Assembly: GCF_004341365.1 (NCBI RefSeq)
Contig: NZ_SLXH01000001.1
Coordinates: 124,001 to 188,000, forward strand
Reading direction: 5' to 3'
Length of the DNA: 64,000 bases
From: Simplicispira metamorpha
GTDB taxonomy: Bacteria; Pseudomonadota; Gammaproteobacteria; Burkholderiales; Burkholderiaceae_C
Of the stretch, positions 1 to 8,803 are shown in pieces. Position 1 is the stretch's first letter; every line of letters starts with the position of its first letter. The notes under the pieces are model-generated. The model was not told the origin of the DNA. It saw only the letters and a list, made by a program, of their open reading frames with translations, and ran no database searches. Both the position numbers and the translations under genes were made by a program.

Positions 1-506
1 AACGCCGCCACCAGGTCGTCAAACAAAATGCCCCAGCCACCGCGCCAGCCAAAGCCTTTGAACAGGCCATCGGCCCAGCCCACGGGGCCGGGTTTGACGG
101 CATCAAAAAACCGGAACAGCACAAACGCCCAGAACTGGCCCCAAAAGCCCATCGGCATGGCCAGCCACAGCACCAGCCAGAAGGCCACCACCTCGTCCCA
201 GACGATGGCGCCGGGGTCGGCCACGCGCATGTGGCGGGCGGTGAGGGTGCAGGCCCACCAGCCGCCCAGCGTGGCAAACACGATGAGCAGGCCCAGGCGC
301 AGCGGATCGAGCCAGTGTTGCAACAGCAAAAAGGCCAGCCAGGCCCACAGCGTGCCCACGGTGCCGGGGGCGTTGCGCGACAGCCCTGCACCCAAGCCCA
401 GCGCGATGAAGTGCGCCGGGTGGGCGAGCAAAAAGCGCACCGTGGGGCGCGGTGCAGGGGCCGCAGAAGCAGCAAAGGAAGCCGGGCTGGCAGAAGGAGC
501 GTCCAT
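1..506 (-). CDS. pgpA: Phosphatidylglycerophosphatase A, 3' end cut by window edge
   Basis: This membrane enzyme dephosphorylates phosphatidylglycerophosphate to phosphatidylglycerol. The minus-strand frame from ATG at 506 stays open to the window edge, giving about 168 residues without a stop, so the C-terminus is missing. After a short Ala/Ser/Pro-rich lead it shows the PgpA pattern: ALGLGAGLSRNAPGTVGTLW near residues 36-55, hydrophobic helices, then an acidic stretch DPGAIVWDEVVAFW and the end segment RFFDAVKPGPVGWAD. These match the conserved family blocks. It lies just downstream of the PIN-domain gene with an 11 bp gap and may share its transcript. The family call is firm. Confidence 0.9.
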   Translation of the reverse strand, partial: MDAPSASPASFAASAAPAPRPTVRFLLAHPAHFIALGLGAGLSRNAPGTVGTLWAWLAFLLLQHWLDPLRLGLLIVFATLGGWWACTLTARHMRVADPGAIVWDEVVAFWLVLWLAMPMGFWGQFWAFVLFRFFDAVKPGPVGWADGLFKGFGWRGGWGILFDDLVAA

Positions 507-517
507 GGCAAAAAATT

Positions 518-1141
518 CTAGGCAGGGGTCGTGACAGGAGGGGCGGCGACCAGGGCAGGCGCGGCCAGCGGGGCAGCCTCCGGCGGGGCATAGTGGGTGG
601 CGTCTGGCCGCACCGCGCCGGGCACCGCCCACACCAGCGCCGTGGCCACCTGCGCGCCGTAGGCCAGCAGGCGCTTGCGCACGGCCAGCACGGCTTTGTC
701 TTTGCTCAGCAGCAGCGCGCGGTGGGCAGCGGCCAGATCGAGAAAGCGCTGGTCGTCGGCGTCGCGGCAGACCACGGGCACGCGCGCGGGCACGTCCACC
801 CATTGGACTTGGGCGTCGTAGGCTTGCAGCACGGCGGCAGCGTCCAGCCCATAAAAGGCCACGCGCGGGGCGATTTGCGGGTAGGCCAGCACACGCTCCA
901 GCTCATCGCGCATGGGCGCCGTGGCCAGCCAGCGCACCTCACCGCCTTGCAGCAGCTGGCGCAGCACGGCGGTGGCGGGGTCGGCAAACACCAGCAGGTC
1001 GAGCACGATGTTGGTGTCCAGCACCACGGCGCACGGGCCAGTGGCGGGCGCAGCCAGCGGCCAGCGCAGCTCAACGCGCACGGGGCGCACCGGCGGGGGC
1101 GGCAGCGGGCGCAGCGGCGCCAGGCGCGCCCTCGGGGGCAT
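518..1141 (-). CDS. PIN-domain protein (putative toxin-type ribonuclease)
   Basis: PIN domains are Mg-dependent ribonuclease folds, often the toxin half of toxin-antitoxin pairs. The typical acidic residues are visible: Asp42 in VVLDTNIVLDLL, Glu80 in MRDELERVL, and the Asp127-Asp130 cluster in VCRDADDQRFLDLA. It resembles the TIGR00305-type 'putative toxin, PIN family'. No antitoxin-like small gene is adjacent, so a toxin role is only inferred. The first ATG at 1141 would overlap the upstream methyltransferase by 71 bases and adds a Pro/Arg-rich lead. GTG codons at 1090 or 1081 would remove most of that overlap, so the start is uncertain. Confidence 0.75.
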   Translation of the reverse strand: MPPRARLAPLRPLPPPPVRPVRVELRWPLAAPATGPCAVVLDTNIVLDLLVFADPATAVLRQLLQGGEVRWLATAPMRDELERVLAYPQIAPRVAFYGLDAAAVLQAYDAQVQWVDVPARVPVVCRDADDQRFLDLAAAHRALLLSKDKAVLAVRKRLLAYGAQVATALVWAVPGAVRPDATHYAPPEAAPLAAPALVAAPPVTTPA

Positions 1142-2399
1142 TGCCCGGGCGCGGCGCGCGCACGGCGCCCTTGACCATGTCGAAGCGGAACAACCGGCAC
1201 TCGATAGGGCCGTTCCACATCGGCACGCGGCGCGATTCTTTCAGGCGCATCTTGCCGGGCAGCTTCAGGTCGGGGGTGAGCATCCAGGCCTGCCAACCGG
1301 CGTAGTTTTTCTTCCAGTGCGCAGCCAGTTGGCTGAAGAATTCGCCGCCGTCTTCGGTGTGCGCGGCCTCGCGGCCCACGGCGCCGCCCTGGGCGCGCTG
1401 GGCGGCGCGCTCGCTGGCGTTCTGGCCGGCGCTGCCGGCGGCGGCAATGCGCTCGCCGTAGGGCGGGTTGAGCAGCATCACGCCGGGCTGCTCGCACGGA
1501 GGCATGCGCTGCAAGGCGTCGCCACCGCGCAGCTGCACGGCGTGCGCCACCCCAGCGCGCTCGGCGTTGCGCTGGGCAAAGTCCACCATGCGGTGCGATA
1601 CATCACTGCCAAAAATGGCTACAGGGCTTGCTTGCTCTGCGCTGGCAGCTTCGTTTTTAATAGCATTCCAGACATGAGCCTGGAATGGCAGCAGCTTCTC
1701 AAAGGCAAAGCGGCGGCGCTGGCCGGGGGCAATGCGGCAGGCGATTTGCGCCGCCTCGATCACCACGGTGCCGCTGCCGCAGCAGGGGTCGTACAGCGGC
1801 AGGGGGGCCTCGCCGTGCGGGTCCCAGCCGCTGGCGGCAATCATGGCGGCGGCCAGGGTTTCCTTCAACGGCGCATCGCCCTTGTCCTCGCGCCAGCCGC
1901 GCTTGAACAGCGCCTCACCCGAGGTGTCGATATAGACGGTGGCGTGCTCGGTGGTCAGGTGCAGGTGGATGCGCACGTCGGGCCACTGGGTATTCACATC
2001 GGGGCGCACGCCCGATTTGGCGCGGAAGCGGTCGGCCACAGCGTCTTTGACGCGCAGGGCAGCAAAATTCAGACTGTTGAGCGGGCTGTGCTGGGCGGTG
2101 ACTTCGATCTTGAAGGTCTGGCGCGTGGTGAACCAGATTTCCCAGGCCACGCCGCTGGCGATCTCGTAGAGGTCGTTTTCGCTGCGGTAGGGGGCGTGGG
2201 CCAGTTGCACCAGCACGCGCTGGGCCAGGCGGCTGTGCAAGTTCAGCAGCAGCGCGTCGCGCCACGAGGCACGCAGCAGCACACCGCCGCGCCCGGTGAG
2301 CAGGTCGTGGCCGGTCAGGCCCGTGGTCTGGTGGACTTCGTCGGCCAGAAAACCCTCGACACCGGCGGCGCAGGGCAGAAAAAGTTGAAGTTGGTTCAT
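1071..2399 (-). CDS. THUMP-domain class I SAM-dependent rRNA methyltransferase (RlmL-like)
   Basis: A probable 23S rRNA guanine-N2 methyltransferase, matching the N-terminal half of E. coli RlmL and the shorter YpsC-type enzymes. The N-terminal part (about 1-150) carries a ferredoxin-like/THUMP region. The SAM-binding motif is [14 protein letters not shown], and the catalytic NPPYGE motif is at 311-316. The 442-residue length suits the single-domain form. The last 35 residues are an Ala/Pro/Gly tail without family support. Codons 245-263, between the SAM motif and NPPY, are encoded by a copy of the dispersed repeat of this genome (bases 1611-1667). Substrate position is inferred from the family. 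Confidence 0.85.
   Translation of the reverse strand: MNQLQLFLPCAAGVEGFLADEVHQTTGLTGHDLLTGRGGVLLRASWRDALLLNLHSRLAQRVLVQLAHAPYRSENDLYEIASGVAWEIWFTTRQTFKIEVTAQHSPLNSLNFAALRVKDAVADRFRAKSGVRPDVNTQWPDVRIHLHLTTEHATVYIDTSGEALFKRGWREDKGDAPLKETLAAAMIAASGWDPHGEAPLPLYDPCCGSGTVVIEAAQIACRIAPGQRRRFAFEKLLPFQAHVWNAIKNEAASAEQASPVAIFGSDVSHRMVDFAQRNAERAGVAHAVQLRGGDALQRMPPCEQPGVMLLNPPYGERIAAAGSAGQNASERAAQRAQGGAVGREAAHTEDGGEFFSQLAAHWKKNYAGWQAWMLTPDLKLPGKMRLKESRRVPMWNGPIECRLFRFDMVKGAVRAPRPGNAPEGAPGAAAPAAAPAGAPRAR
1611..1667 (+). repeat. Dispersed AGCAGCTAT-family repeat, copy inside the RlmL-like gene
   Basis: This 57 bp stretch contains GGCTACAGGGCTTGC and ends in GCGCTGGCAGCTTCG plus TTTTTAATAGCA. It aligns over its full length with the intergenic copy at 56101-56156 (GCGCTGGCAGCTCTG, then TTTTTTATAGCA). 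It is in frame in the methyltransferase gene on the opposite strand and encodes residues 245-263. Confidence 0.75.
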
Positions 2400-2446
2400 A
2401 CCGCGCCAAGGATAAACCGTCTGCCTGCTGCGCCCGCCGGGCGCGC

Positions 2447-2881
2447 TCAGGCGGGCGTGTGCCCCAGCCGCGCCAGCAGCGCCGGTGGCAGCAAGCGCAC
2501 GCGGCGCTCTTGCGGGTCGGTAAACACCAGCCCCTGCTTGCCCCGGGCCACGGCGCGGCCCTGGTGCGCGTCGGTGATGCGGAACACCAGATCAAAGCCG
2601 TATTTGTTGAAGTCCATGGGCGTCATGTCGATGCGCAGGGTCTCGCCGTACAGCGCTTCGGATTCGTACTGCACCACCACATCGCCCACCACCATGGCCA
2701 GTCCTTCGGCGTCGCGGTCGGTGTAGCCCATGGAGCGCAGAAAGCGCGTGCGCGCCTCGGCCACCAGGGTCAGCAACTGGGCGTTGTCCAGGTGGTGGCC
2801 ATGGTTGATGTGGCCAATGTAGATGGGCACATCGGTAGAAAAGACAAACTCGGACGGCAGTTCAAAAACGACACGGGCCAT
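2447..2881 (-). CDS. Acyl-CoA thioesterase, hot-dog fold (4HBT type)
   Basis: A small hot-dog-fold thioesterase of 144 residues, the usual 4HBT size. The start is ATG at 2881, preceded by AGGAG at good spacing; upstream in-frame codons lack a site. Family features are the early segment [20 protein letters not shown], the helix [18 protein letters not shown], and the later beta-strand [20 protein letters not shown]. The expected action is cleavage of an acyl-CoA or related aryl thioester in the cytosol; the substrate cannot be read from sequence. It lies upstream of, and in the same direction as, the RlmL-like gene (47 bp gap), and is divergent from the chemoreceptor. Confidence 0.8.
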   Translation of the reverse strand: MARVVFELPSEFVFSTDVPIYIGHINHGHHLDNAQLLTLVAEARTRFLRSMGYTDRDAEGLAMVVGDVVVQYESEALYGETLRIDMTPMDFNKYGFDLVFRITDAHQGRAVARGKQGLVFTDPQERRVRLLPPALLARLGHTPA

Positions 2882-3082
2882 GTAGCAACTCCTGCACAAA
2901 AACAAAGCCGCGATGGTCGCACAACGGCAGCGCTGACGGCCCCAATCCCCCGGCACTGGGCATGGAACTTGCACGGCAAGAAACACCTATTGATTTCTGG
3001 CTTTCTGTCACGGATAACCCTGATCATTGTTTGCTCTTTTGTTTGCTCTTTTGCCACCTGCCTCCCCCGCACAAAGGCCACC

Positions 3083-4939
3083 ATGTTTCACACCCTTAGA
3101 GCCCGCCTGATCGGGATTTGCGTTGCCATCACGGTCATCGCACTGTTTGCACTGGCCAGCGCCACTTTTGTGGTGGTGCGCAACAACACGCTCCAGAGCC
3201 TGGACGAGCGCATGGGCCAGCTGGCGCGCAACCATGCCAACGAGCTGACCGAGTGGGTCAAAGACAAGCAGCGCATCACCAGCTCCATCCAACTGGCAGT
3301 GGGGCAGGCCGAGCCCGTGCCGTTTTTGCTGGCGGCCAAGCAGGCCGGGGCTTTTGATGACGCCTACTTTGTTTATGCCGATGACCGCGCCATCTTCCCG
3401 CACGCCATGCCACCGGGCTACAGCGGCGTGAACCGGCCGTGGTACCAGTTCGCCATCAAAGTCGGCGCGCCCGCCCTGACCGCGCCTTATGTCGATGCCA
3501 CCACGGGCAAACTGACCATCAGTTTTGTGGAAGCAGTCGGCCCCCGGGGCCAGCACACCGCCGTGGTGGGCACCGATATGCACCTGGACACCATCGCCCA
3601 GAAGGTCAATGCCATCCGGCCCCTGTCGCAAAGCTTTGCCTTCCTGGTGGACGGAGACGGCAACATCCTGGCCCACGCCAAAGCAGACAACGCCCTCAAA
3701 CCCGTCTCGGCCATCTCACCGCAGCTGAACGCGGCACTGCTGCGCCAATTGGCCGACAACGCCAGCAGCGCCACCGTGGCCGTGGATGGCACCAACCAAC
3801 TGCTGTACGCAGCCAAGGTAGAGGGCACACCCTGGCTGCTGGCCGTGGCCATTGACCGCGCACAGGCCACGGCCAGCGTGCGCAACCTGCTGCAAGTGGC
3901 CGCCACCATCACCGCGCTGTGCATATTGGTGACGGTGGTACTGGTGTCTTTCGCAGTCAGCCGCCAGCTGCGCCGCCTGGCTGTGGTGCGCGATGCGCTG
4001 GCCGACATCGCCTCGGGCGAGGGCGACCTGACGCGCCGCCTCGACACCCACGGCAACGATGAGCTGACGCACATTGCCCAGGCGTTCAATGACTTCGTGG
4101 GCAAAATCGCCGGGGTGCTGGTGCGCATCCGCGAGTCCTCCGAATCGGTGCGCCAGGCCACCCAGGAGATTGCCAGCGGCAACCAGGACTTGTCCTCGCG
4201 CACCGAGCAGCAGGCCAGCTCCCTGGAAGAAACCGCCGCAGCCATGGAGCAACTGACCAGCACCGTGCAGCAAAACGCCGAGAGCGCCCGCCAGGCCAAC
4301 GCGCTGGCGCACACCGCCTCGCAGGTGGCCACGCAAGGCGGCAGCGTGGTGCAGGAGGTGGTGCAGACCATGGGCGCCATCCACGCCTCATCGCAGCGCA
4401 TGGCAGACATCATCAGCGTCATCGACGGCATTGCCTTCCAGACCAACATCCTGGCCCTCAACGCCGCCGTCGAAGCCGCGCGCGCTGGCGAGCAAGGGCG
4501 CGGCTTTGCCGTGGTGGCCGCCGAGGTGCGCAACCTGGCCCAGCGCAGCGCCCAGGCGGCCAAAGAAATCAAGGGCCTGATCGACGACTCCACCGGGCAA
4601 GTCGATAACGGCAGCAAGCTGGTGCAGGCAGCGGGCGCCACCATGCAGGAGGTGGTGACGCGGGTGCGCCAGGTGACGGAGATCGTCGGAGAAATCAGCG
4701 CCGCCAGCAAAGAGCAAAGCGTGGGCATTGCCGAAGTGGGCAACGCCGTGAACCTGATGGACCAGGCCACGCAGCAAAACGCCGCACTGGTCGAAGAAGC
4801 CACCGCAGCGGCCCACGCCCTGCAACAGCAGGCCACGCAATTGGCCACTCTGGTGGCAGAGTTCAAGCTGGACCACCACCATGCCTCCACGCCCATAGCG
4901 CACGCAGGGCACCCGCGTGCGCTGGCACGCCCCCGGTAA
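3083..4939 (+). CDS. Methyl-accepting chemotaxis protein with Cache-type sensor
   Basis: A transmembrane chemoreceptor of 618 residues that passes ligand signals to the CheA/CheW array. Order of parts: first transmembrane helix (about 8-30), a periplasmic double-Cache-like sensor (about 35-270, with [14 protein letters not shown] and [11 protein letters not shown]), a second helix (about 275-300), HAMP (about 305-355), and a long coiled-coil signalling domain. The signalling tip contains the hallmark [20 protein letters not shown] and [19 protein letters not shown] His-rich C-terminus without a clear CheR-binding pentapeptide ends it. The chosen start puts the helix at the N-terminus; upstream in-frame codons do not resemble the family. 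Ligand unknown. No other chemotaxis gene is adjacent. Confidence 0.93.
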   Translation: MFHTLRARLIGICVAITVIALFALASATFVVVRNNTLQSLDERMGQLARNHANELTEWVKDKQRITSSIQLAVGQAEPVPFLLAAKQAGAFDDAYFVYADDRAIFPHAMPPGYSGVNRPWYQFAIKVGAPALTAPYVDATTGKLTISFVEAVGPRGQHTAVVGTDMHLDTIAQKVNAIRPLSQSFAFLVDGDGNILAHAKADNALKPVSAISPQLNAALLRQLADNASSATVAVDGTNQLLYAAKVEGTPWLLAVAIDRAQATASVRNLLQVAATITALCILVTVVLVSFAVSRQLRRLAVVRDALADIASGEGDLTRRLDTHGNDELTHIAQAFNDFVGKIAGVLVRIRESSESVRQATQEIASGNQDLSSRTEQQASSLEETAAAMEQLTSTVQQNAESARQANALAHTASQVATQGGSVVQEVVQTMGAIHASSQRMADIISVIDGIAFQTNILALNAAVEAARAGEQGRGFAVVAAEVRNLAQRSAQAAKEIKGLIDDSTGQVDNGSKLVQAAGATMQEVVTRVRQVTEIVGEISAASKEQSVGIAEVGNAVNLMDQATQQNAALVEEATAAAHALQQQATQLATLVAEFKLDHHHASTPIAHAGHPRALARPR

Positions 4940-4988
4940 GCTAGGAGCCCCACCAGCACTGCTGCGGTTTGACCCCCGCCACCCCTGC

Positions 4989-5528
4989 ATGACCATCCAC
5001 ACCATTCTCAAAATGGGCGACGCGCGCCTGCTGCGCACCGCCCAGCCTGTCACCGCCTTTGACACCCCCGCCCTGCACCAGCTGGTGGCCGACCTGCACG
5101 ACACCATGCGCGCCGCCCAGGGCGCCGGGCTGGCCGCGCCGCAAATCGGCATGGATTGGCAGGTGGTGATTTTTGGCTCGGACACGCCCAACCCGCGCTA
5201 CCCCGACCGCCCCCTGGTGCCGCCCACGGTGCTCATCAACCCGACCATCACGCCGCTGGGCGACGCGCAGGAGGAAGACTGGGAGGGCTGCCTGTCGGTG
5301 CCCGGCCTGCGCGGCAAAGTGCCCCGCTACAGCCGCATCCACTACACCGGCTGGGACGCCCTGGGCCAGCCCATCGATCGCGTGGCCGAGGGCTTCCATG
5401 CCCGCGTGGTGCAGCACGAGTGCGACCACCTGTGGGGCGTGCTCTACCCCGCGCGCATGACCGACCTGCGCCAGCTGGGCTTTACGGAGGTGCTGTTTCC
5501 CGAGATCAGCGCGGCCGAGGACGATTGA
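4989..5528 (+). CDS. def: Peptide deformylase
   Basis: Removes the formyl group from the N-terminal methionine of new proteins, using a metal (usually Fe2+) site. All three family motifs are present in the 179-residue product: [10 protein letters not shown] (motif 1), EGCLSVPG with the metal-ligand Cys (motif 2), and QHECDHLWG with the two His ligands and catalytic Glu (motif 3). The start at 4989 gives the usual N-terminus [15 protein letters not shown]. It follows the chemoreceptor in the same direction after 49 bp and converges with rpoN. It is not next to fmt, the common partner of def, so this may be a second deformylase of the genome. Confidence 0.93.
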   Translation: MTIHTILKMGDARLLRTAQPVTAFDTPALHQLVADLHDTMRAAQGAGLAAPQIGMDWQVVIFGSDTPNPRYPDRPLVPPTVLINPTITPLGDAQEEDWEGCLSVPGLRGKVPRYSRIHYTGWDALGQPIDRVAEGFHARVVQHECDHLWGVLYPARMTDLRQLGFTEVLFPEISAAEDD

Positions 5529-5561
5529 GCGCCGCGCGTGCCCGATCCGGCCCGCCCAGTG

Positions 5562-5627
5562 ATTTTTGAAGCCAAAACCAGCTCCAAGCCGCGCTCAGAG
5601 GGCGCAAGCAGCTACTAAACTTATAGC
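5562..5627 (+). repeat. Dispersed AGCAGCTAT-family repeat at the def/rpoN convergence
   Basis: The copy runs from GATTTTTGAAGCC through GGGCGCAAGCAGCTACTAA to CTTATAGC. It fills the gap between two converging genes. Its last bases (TTATAGC) overlap the rpoN stop codon and final leucine codon. Confidence 0.6.
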
Positions 5628-7219
5628 GTTTTGCGCAGCGTGACCGTGGGGATTTTCAGGCCCTCGCGGTACTTGGCCACGGTGCGGCGGGCGCACTCAA
5701 TGCCCTGCTCCTTGAGCATGTCGGCCAGCTGGCCGTCGGACAGCGGCTTGGCCGGGTTCTCGGCGGCGATGAACTGCTTGATGAGCGCGCGCACCGCCGT
5801 GCTGGACGCATTGCCGCCGGTGTCCGTGCCCAAACCTGAGCCGAAAAAGTATTTCAGCTCGTAGGTGCCCTGGGGCGTGGCCATGTACTTGGCGGTGGTC
5901 ACGCGCGAGATGGTGGACTCGTGCAGGCCCAGCTCGTCGGCAATGTCGCGCAGCACCAGCGGGCGCATGGCCAGTTCGCCGTGGATGAAGAAGTTCTTTT
6001 GCCGCTCGACGATGGCGCGCGAGACGCGCAGGATGGTGTCAAAGCGCTGCTGGATGTTTTTGATGAACCAGCGTGCTTCTTGCAGGCGCTGCTGCAAGGC
6101 CTGGTGGCCGTCTTCGCCCCGGTGGCCGCGCAGGGCGCCCGCGTAAATGTCGTGGACGCGCAGACGCGGCATCACGTCGGGGTTGAGCTGCACGCTGAAC
6201 TGCTGGCCGCTGCGGCCCACGCGGCGCACCAGCACGTCGGGCACGATGGCGTTGCGCTCGACGTGGGCAAAGCGCCGCCCCGGGCGCGGCTCCAGGCGCG
6301 CAATCAGGGCCATGGCGGCGCGGGTGCGCTCTTCGCTGGCGCCGCAGGCCTGCGTCAGGCGGCGCACGTCGCGCCGCGCCAGCATGTCCAGCGGCTGCTG
6401 GCAGATGCGCAGCGCGGTGTGCAGCGTGTCGGCGTCCACCTCGCCTTCGCGCTGCAAAGCGTGCAGTTGCAGCGTCAGGCACTGGGCCAGGTCGCGTGCG
6501 CCCACGCCGGTGGGCTCCAGGCTGTGCAGCAGGTGCAGCGCCACGGTGAAGTGGTGCAACAGCGCCTCCAGCTCTTCGGCGTTGCCCTCGCCCGCCAGGC
6601 CCGCAGCCAGCTCGGTCAGGGGCTCTTCCAGGTAGCCGTCGTCGTTGAGCGATTCGATGAGAAAGTGCAGCGCAGCGCGGTCCAGCTCGGACAAGCGCAG
6701 CGCCAGCGCCTGCCGGTGCAAAAAGGCGGTGAGGGATTCGTGGCCATGCGCCAGATCGGCCGCTTCGGCCTGCGCATCGCCGTCGCCTTGCTGGCCGCGT
6801 GCCGGGGCGTCGCCGCCCCATTCGCTGTCGTCGGGGGCCAGGTCGGTGCTGCCGTCGCCACCCCAGTCGGGGGCGTCGAAGGCGTCCACGGTGTCGGCGG
6901 GAGCGCTGTCGGAGGGCTCCGTGCTGGATTTGAGGTCATTTTGGCTGCTAACGCCCGCTGCACTTGCGCCAGCAGCTCCCATATCCATAGCAAAATCGGG
7001 CGCCTCATCGCCCTGGGCGGGGGTATCGGCCTGCGGCAGACCGAAGGCTTCGCGCTCGGCCTCTTCGCTGGCGCGCTCCAGAAAGGGGTTGTCGTCGAGC
7101 ATCTGCTCGACCTCCTGGCCCAGCTCCAGCGTGGACAGTTGCAGCAGGCGAATCGATTGCTGCAACTGCGGTGTCAGCGCCAGGTGCTGCGATACGCGCA
7201 GCGACAGGCCGGGCTTCAT
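5621..7219 (-). CDS. rpoN: RNA polymerase sigma-54 factor
   Basis: Sigma-54 directs RNA polymerase to -24/-12 promoters that need an ATP-driven activator. The 532-residue product has the glutamine-rich region I (MKPGLSLRVSQHLALTPQLQ), a long acidic linker (about 50-160), the core-binding domain, the HTH (GLHESTISRVTTAKY) and the RpoN box ARRTVAKYRE near residues 510-519. The start at 7219 gives the canonical N-terminus. It follows lptB by 82 bp, the usual betaproteobacterial arrangement. Codons 75-94 of the acidic linker are encoded by a copy of the dispersed repeat (6938-6996). The linker is known to vary, so function is probably unaffected. Confidence 0.97.
   Translation of the reverse strand: MKPGLSLRVSQHLALTPQLQQSIRLLQLSTLELGQEVEQMLDDNPFLERASEEAEREAFGLPQADTPAQGDEAPDFAMDMGAAGASAAGVSSQNDLKSSTEPSDSAPADTVDAFDAPDWGGDGSTDLAPDDSEWGGDAPARGQQGDGDAQAEAADLAHGHESLTAFLHRQALALRLSELDRAALHFLIESLNDDGYLEEPLTELAAGLAGEGNAEELEALLHHFTVALHLLHSLEPTGVGARDLAQCLTLQLHALQREGEVDADTLHTALRICQQPLDMLARRDVRRLTQACGASEERTRAAMALIARLEPRPGRRFAHVERNAIVPDVLVRRVGRSGQQFSVQLNPDVMPRLRVHDIYAGALRGHRGEDGHQALQQRLQEARWFIKNIQQRFDTILRVSRAIVERQKNFFIHGELAMRPLVLRDIADELGLHESTISRVTTAKYMATPQGTYELKYFFGSGLGTDTGGNASSTAVRALIKQFIAAENPAKPLSDGQLADMLKEQGIECARRTVAKYREGLKIPTVTLRKTL
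6938..6996 (+). repeat. Dispersed AGCAGCTAT-family repeat, copy inside rpoN
   Basis: This roughly 59 bp stretch starts ATTTTGGCTGCTAACGCCCG and ends AGCAGCTCC, then CCATAGCAAAA. It aligns end to end with the intergenic copy near 56102 (ATTTTGGCTGCCAACGCCCG to ATAGCAAA). It encodes residues 75-94 of RpoN on the opposite strand. Confidence 0.75.
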
Positions 7220-7301
7220 GCCGCCCCCCCTGGCCCACCCGCACACACCGGCACCTGGCCAGCACGGCACCACAGAGCAGGCGGGCAGGCGCGGCGCATG
7301 G

Positions 7302-8078
7302 TCACATCCGGAAATGCTCGCCCAGGTACACCCGGCGCACTTCGGCGTTGTCCACAATCTCGGAGGGCGTGCCCTGGGCCAGCACGCGCCCGTCGCTGAT
7401 GATGAAGGCGTGGTCGCAAATGCCCAGCGTCTCGCGCACGTTGTGGTCGGTGATCAACACGCCAATGCCGCGCGCCTTCAGAAAACCGATGATGCGCTGG
7501 ATCTCGATGACGGCAATCGGGTCGATACCGGCAAAGGGCTCGTCCAGCAGGATGAAGCGCGGCTGCGTGGCCAGGGCGCGGGCAATCTCGACGCGCCGGC
7601 GCTCACCGCCCGACAGCGCCAGCGCCGGCGATTCGCGCAGGTGCTCCACGCGCAGCTCTTGCAGCAGGGCCGTGAGGCGCTCTTCGATCACGGCTTTGGG
7701 CAGGGGCTTGCCGTCGTCGCCGCGCTGCAATTCGAGCACGGCGCGCACGTTCTCTTGTACCGAGAGTTTGCGAAAAATCGACGCCTCTTGCGGCAGGTAC
7801 GACAGGCCCAGGCGCGAGCGGCGGTGGATGGGCATTTGCGCCACCGATTGGCCGTCGATGCGGATGTCGCCCGCATCACAGCGCACCAGGCCGACGATCA
7901 TGTAGAACGAGGTGGTCTTGCCCGCACCGTTGGGGCCCAGCAGGCCCACGACCTCGCCTTTTTCCACCACCAGCGACACGTCCTTGACCACTTTGCGGCT
8001 GCCGTAGGACTTGGCCAGGTGCAGCACTTCCAGGCGGCTGCTGGCCTGCGCAGCGGCGCTGGCGGGCGTGGCACTCAT
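7302..8078 (-). CDS. lptB: LPS export ABC transporter ATP-binding protein
   Basis: The cytoplasmic ATPase of the LptB2FG complex, which drives lipopolysaccharide from inner to outer membrane. The 258-residue product has Walker [10 protein letters not shown] (48-56), the signature [10 protein letters not shown] (155-164), Walker B FILLDE (175-180) followed by PFAGIDP, and the H-loop region [10 protein letters not shown], which is typical of LptB rather than of generic ABC ATPases. Its ATG overlaps the lptA stop by 4 bases (ATGA), so the two are translationally coupled. rpoN follows. A non-conserved stretch of about 12 residues precedes the usual N-terminus. Confidence 0.96.
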   Translation of the reverse strand: MSATPASAAAQASSRLEVLHLAKSYGSRKVVKDVSLVVEKGEVVGLLGPNGAGKTTSFYMIVGLVRCDAGDIRIDGQSVAQMPIHRRSRLGLSYLPQEASIFRKLSVQENVRAVLELQRGDDGKPLPKAVIEERLTALLQELRVEHLRESPALALSGGERRRVEIARALATQPRFILLDEPFAGIDPIAVIEIQRIIGFLKARGIGVLITDHNVRETLGICDHAFIISDGRVLAQGTPSEIVDNAEVRRVYLGEHFRM

Positions 8079-8704
8079 GGTTTGCCGTTGCCCAGCGTGG
8101 TGCTGGGGCGCAGGGGAGCGCCAGGGGTGCCAGCGGGGGCCGGGGCGGGGGCGTCTTTGGGGGCCAGCACAGCGCGTACGCGGCCACCGCTGGTGCCCGT
8201 GGCGCCGGGGGCACCCTTTTGGCCATCCACGCTGAACACGTCGGTGAGGTTGTTGTAAACGATGGTGGCGCCTTGCAGCTCGTCGCTCAGGGCGCCGCCC
8301 CGGTAGCGGCGCAGCTCGGCGCGGCGCAGGATGCGCACGTTGTCGGTGCGGCCGTTGTATTCGATGGTTTCGCCCTCGCCCTCGATGAACTCCTCGGGCG
8401 CGCCGGGGGCGGTGTCGCGCTTTTGCCGGAAGAAGGCGCGCTGGCCCGCCTCGGCAGTGACCACGCCCGACTGGTAACCCTGCGCGTCCTCGCGCACTTC
8501 CAGGCGGGCGCCGCGCAGCACGATGGAGCCCTTGGTCACAACCACGCGGCCCGTGAACACGCTGGTCTGCTGCTGCGCATCGTGGCGCAGCGCATCGGCC
8601 TCGATATTCATGGGCTGTTGGCGGTCGGCTTTTTCAGCGTGCGCCAGCCCGAAGGGGGCGCAGGCCAGGCACAGCAGCAGGGGGAGCGGGAGGAGGTGTT
8701 TCAT
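8075..8704 (-). CDS. lptA: Periplasmic LPS transport protein LptA
   Basis: LptA forms the periplasmic bridge that carries lipopolysaccharide to the outer-membrane LptDE translocon. The 209-residue product starts with a signal peptide ([23 protein letters not shown]) and contains the OstA fold: [36 protein letters not shown]-like repeats and [15 protein letters not shown]. The C-terminus (about 175-209) is a Pro/Ala-rich tail. The start at 8704 was chosen because it begins the signal peptide. A TACAAT -10-like box at 8729-8734 sits just upstream, which would also exclude the earlier in-frame ATG at 8764. lptC is not next to it in this window. Confidence 0.9.
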   Translation of the reverse strand: MKHLLPLPLLLCLACAPFGLAHAEKADRQQPMNIEADALRHDAQQQTSVFTGRVVVTKGSIVLRGARLEVREDAQGYQSGVVTAEAGQRAFFRQKRDTAPGAPEEFIEGEGETIEYNGRTDNVRILRRAELRRYRGGALSDELQGATIVYNNLTDVFSVDGQKGAPGATGTSGGRVRAVLAPKDAPAPAPAGTPGAPLRPSTTLGNGKP

Positions 8705-8750
8705 CAAAGGGCACGATTCTTGCAATGGATTGTAGCCATGCACCGGCCAC

Positions 8751-8773
8751 AAAAAAGCCCGCATCGCGCGGGC
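8751..8773 (-). terminator. Rho-independent terminator after dsbA-like gene
   Basis: On the minus strand a GCCCGC/GCGGGC stem with a GCGAT loop is followed by TTTTTTG. It ends the argS-SPOR-dsbA transcript, about 30 bp past the dsbA stop, and lies only 46 bp before lptA. Confidence 0.75.
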
Positions 8774-8803
8774 CCGTGGGAGGGTTTCAGCCAGCTGGGG
8801 GCG

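Noticed and set aside
28-534. A plus-strand frame at the left edge
   Set aside because: The minus strand carries a clear PgpA sequence over the same bases; this frame is Ser/Pro/Gln-rich without motifs.
5921-7399. A 492-codon plus-strand frame antisense to rpoN
   Set aside because: Composition is that of an antisense shadow, while the minus-strand frame has every sigma-54 motif.
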